From the NCBI RefSeq assembly GCF_014283215.1, contig NZ_JACOMF010000027.1:1-64000 (forward strand): a stretch of DNA of 64,000 nt, written 5' to 3'. The stretch is from Siccirubricoccus deserti (GTDB lineage: Bacteria > Pseudomonadota > Alphaproteobacteria > Acetobacterales > Acetobacteraceae). Under the pieces are notes generated by a model. It saw nothing but the letters and a program-made list of their open reading frames with translations. It was not told where the DNA came from and searched no databases. Made by a program: the position numbers and the translations under genes. The first letter of the stretch is position 1. Every line of letters begins with the position of its first letter. Below are positions 62,400 to 64,000 of this stretch, in pieces.

Positions 62400-62582
62400 C
62401 CTGCCCCAGAGGGCCAGCTTCGGGCGAGACGGCGTCACCTACGGCACGCCTGCCAGGTCCCGGATGGCTGTGTCCGGGAACTGGGCTGGATGGCACCGAA
62501 GCCTTCGCCCAGGGCTGAGGCTTGCCTGCGGTGCGCATTGGTCGCAGTTTCCCGGCACAGTCGCAGCCCGGAATCCCGCACC

Positions 62583-63647
62583 ATGGTCCATGCCCCCGCC
62601 CGCCCGCCCGCGGGCGCCCCGCCGGTCCGCATCAACCTCTATTCCGATACCCAGACCCGCCCGACCGCGGCAATGAAAGACGCCATGTTCCGTGCCGAGG
62701 TCGGCGACGAGCAGCATGGCGACGATCCGACCGTCCACGCGCTCTGCGACCGCATGGCGGCGCTGATGGGCAAGGAAGCCGCGATCTTCCTGCCCTCCGG
62801 CACCATGTGCAACGTCGTCGCCATCCTGACCCATTGCGGCAAGGGCGATGAGGTGGTGGCACATGAGACGGCGCATATCCTGTTCTCCGAGGGCGGCGCC
62901 CATGCCGCCTTCACCGGCGTGCAGATCATGCCGCTGAAGGGCGCCGGCGGCATGTTCACCGCCGATGATGTGCGCGCCGCCATCCGCCCGAAGACCCGCT
63001 ACACCCCGCCGCAGCGGCTGCTGGAGGTGGAGCAGACGGCGAATATCGGCGGCGGCAAGGTCTGGCCGCTGGCGCAGCTCAACGCCGTCGCCGCGGTGGC
63101 GCATGGCGAGGGCTGGGCGACCCATATGGACGGCGCCCGGCTGATGAACGCCTGCGTCGCCGCCGGCGTGGCGCCGAAGGACATGGTCGCTTCCTACGAC
63201 AGCGTCTGGCTGGACTTCACCAAGGGGCTCGGAGCGCCGCTCGGCGCGGTGCTCTGCGGCAGCAGCGATTTCATCGGGGCCGCCTGGCGCTGGAAGCAGC
63301 GGCTCGGCGGCTCGATGCGCCAGGCCGGAATCTGCGCCGCCGCCTGTCTCCATGCGCTGGACCACCATGTCGACCGGCTGGCGGAAGACCACGCCAACGC
63401 CAAGGCGCTGGCCCGCGGCCTGCGGCAGATCGAGGGGCTGGTGGTCGAGGAGCCGGAGACCAACCTGGTGTTCTTCGACGTCAAGGGGGCCGGCTGCGAC
63501 GTACCGACCCTGCAGCGCCGGCTGGCCATGCAGGGGGTCGCAGTCAGTGGACTCGGTGGGCGGGTGCGGGCCTGCACCCATCTCGATGTGACCGCGCCGA
63601 TGATCGAGGAAGCCATCGGCCTGATCCGCGCCGCGCTGCACGGCTGA
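62583..63647 (+). CDS. ltaE: threonine-aldolase-family PLP enzyme
   Basis: A 354-residue PLP-dependent enzyme: NLYSDTQTRPTAAMKDAMFR, GDEQHGDDPTVHALCDRMAA, and the PLP lysine in LDFTKGLGAPLGAVLCGS. It cleaves beta-hydroxy amino acids, most likely L-threonine or L-allo-threonine, to glycine and an aldehyde. The ATG at 62583 lacks a strong ribosome-binding site. Its stop overlaps the start of yraN (TGATG). Confidence 0.92.
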   Translation: MVHAPARPPAGAPPVRINLYSDTQTRPTAAMKDAMFRAEVGDEQHGDDPTVHALCDRMAALMGKEAAIFLPSGTMCNVVAILTHCGKGDEVVAHETAHILFSEGGAHAAFTGVQIMPLKGAGGMFTADDVRAAIRPKTRYTPPQRLLEVEQTANIGGGKVWPLAQLNAVAAVAHGEGWATHMDGARLMNACVAAGVAPKDMVASYDSVWLDFTKGLGAPLGAVLCGSSDFIGAAWRWKQRLGGSMRQAGICAAACLHALDHHVDRLAEDHANAKALARGLRQIEGLVVEEPETNLVFFDVKGAGCDVPTLQRRLAMQGVAVSGLGGRVRACTHLDVTAPMIEEAIGLIRAALHG

Positions 63648-64000
63648 TGGAGCCGGCGCGGCGCCTGCGCGGCGCCCGCGCCGATGTCGCCGGCCGTACC
63701 GCGGAGGCCACGGCGGCGGCGGTGCTGGAAGCCGAGGGCTGGGTCCTGCTCGGCCGCCGCCTGCGCACCCCGGCGGGCGAGCTGGATCTGGTTGCCGAGC
63801 GCGACGGGCTGCTGGCCTTCATCGAGGTGAAGGCGCGGCCGAGCCTTGCCGCGGCCGCCGCGGCGCTCGGCTCTCGCCAGCGGGCGCGGCTGCTGGCGGC
63901 GGCGGAATGCTGGCTGGCGGAACATCCCGGTCAGGGCGCCGCTGGCATCCGCTTCGATGTGCTGCTGGTCGCTGCCGATGGCACGGTCCGGCGCGTCGCC
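63647..64000 (+). CDS. yraN: YraN / UPF0102 endonuclease-like protein (5' part)
   Basis: The gene runs off the right edge; 118 codons are visible. GWVLLGRRLRTPAGELDLVA followed by ERDGLLAFIEVKARP matches the PD-(D/E)xK-type core of YraN, including the aspartate and EVK. The family is of unknown role, often near 16S methylation or divisome genes. Start shares its A with the previous TGA. Confidence 0.88.
   Translation, partial: MEPARRLRGARADVAGRTAEATAAAVLEAEGWVLLGRRLRTPAGELDLVAERDGLLAFIEVKARPSLAAAAAALGSRQRARLLAAAECWLAEHPGQGAAGIRFDVLLVAADGTVRRVA

Overview
The window is GC-rich (roughly 70% by eye) bacterial chromosome, most likely from an alphaproteobacterium of the Acetobacteraceae / Roseomonas type. 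That placement is an inference. It rests on the lipoyl-bearing pyruvate dehydrogenase E1-beta, the order ftsB-pdhA-pdhB-pdhC-lpd-lipA-ratA, a hexameric-type citrate synthase, and several orphan 'Bug' (TctC-type) periplasmic binding proteins next to small catabolic genes.

Layout. (1) 1-120: a 3' fragment of tRNA-Asn, reading as the attachment-site scar of an element lying to the left. (2) 629-3527: crotonase, orphan membrane histidine kinase and a decayed IS701-type transposase. (3) 3694-10392: an arsenic island with a PadR regulator, a flavoprotein with a cysteine-rich tail, an MFS pump broken by a stop codon, a relic of an Acr3 arsenite pump, an ArsR-ArsC fusion, an ArsJ-associated GAPDH and ArsJ. 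(4) 10718-20732: envelope and stress genes, including PaiB, DUF1003, a large RTX-tailed haem peroxidase under an AT-rich upstream region, DUF599, a membrane zincin with two OmpA-domain proteins, and an OprB-type porin. (5) 20911-30882: small-molecule metabolism (RraA-like, thioesterase, PfkB kinase, TauD, Bug, crotonase, GST) with two relics (GGDEF, Bug) and a MarR-EmrA-EmrB efflux locus whose emrA has an in-frame amber codon. (6) 31384-35612: gltA, a nuclease-like protein, CHAD and SixA. (7) 36759-43694: creatininase-type amidohydrolase plus GNAT, then a minus-strand run Bug-SDR-acyl-CoA dehydrogenase-acyl-CoA ligase-Bug. (8) 43852-52430: cytosolic NMT1-like binding protein, panB, a tightly coupled hydantoinase / small protein / COG0523 GTPase operon, LeuC/LeuD-like dehydratase, D-hydroxyacid dehydrogenase and TauE/SafE. 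(9) 53310-61577: ftsB and the pyruvate dehydrogenase-lipoate operon. (10) 61773-64000: GST, threonine-aldolase-type enzyme and the start of YraN.

How it works together. In the ars island, arsenate can be handled as the substrate of GAPDH, giving 1-arseno-3-phosphoglycerate for ArsJ to export, or reduced by ArsC. The dedicated arsenite pump (Acr3) is only a fossil and the neighbouring MFS gene carries a nonsense codon. Arsenite disposal therefore looks impaired unless the stop is bypassed, the cysteine-rich flavoprotein acts on the product, or a pump is encoded elsewhere. This island, with its vicinal-cysteine PadR and repeated operator half-sites, is the best candidate for something new. Second is the hydantoinase-small protein-COG0523 operon, which suggests a dedicated metal-delivery partnership.
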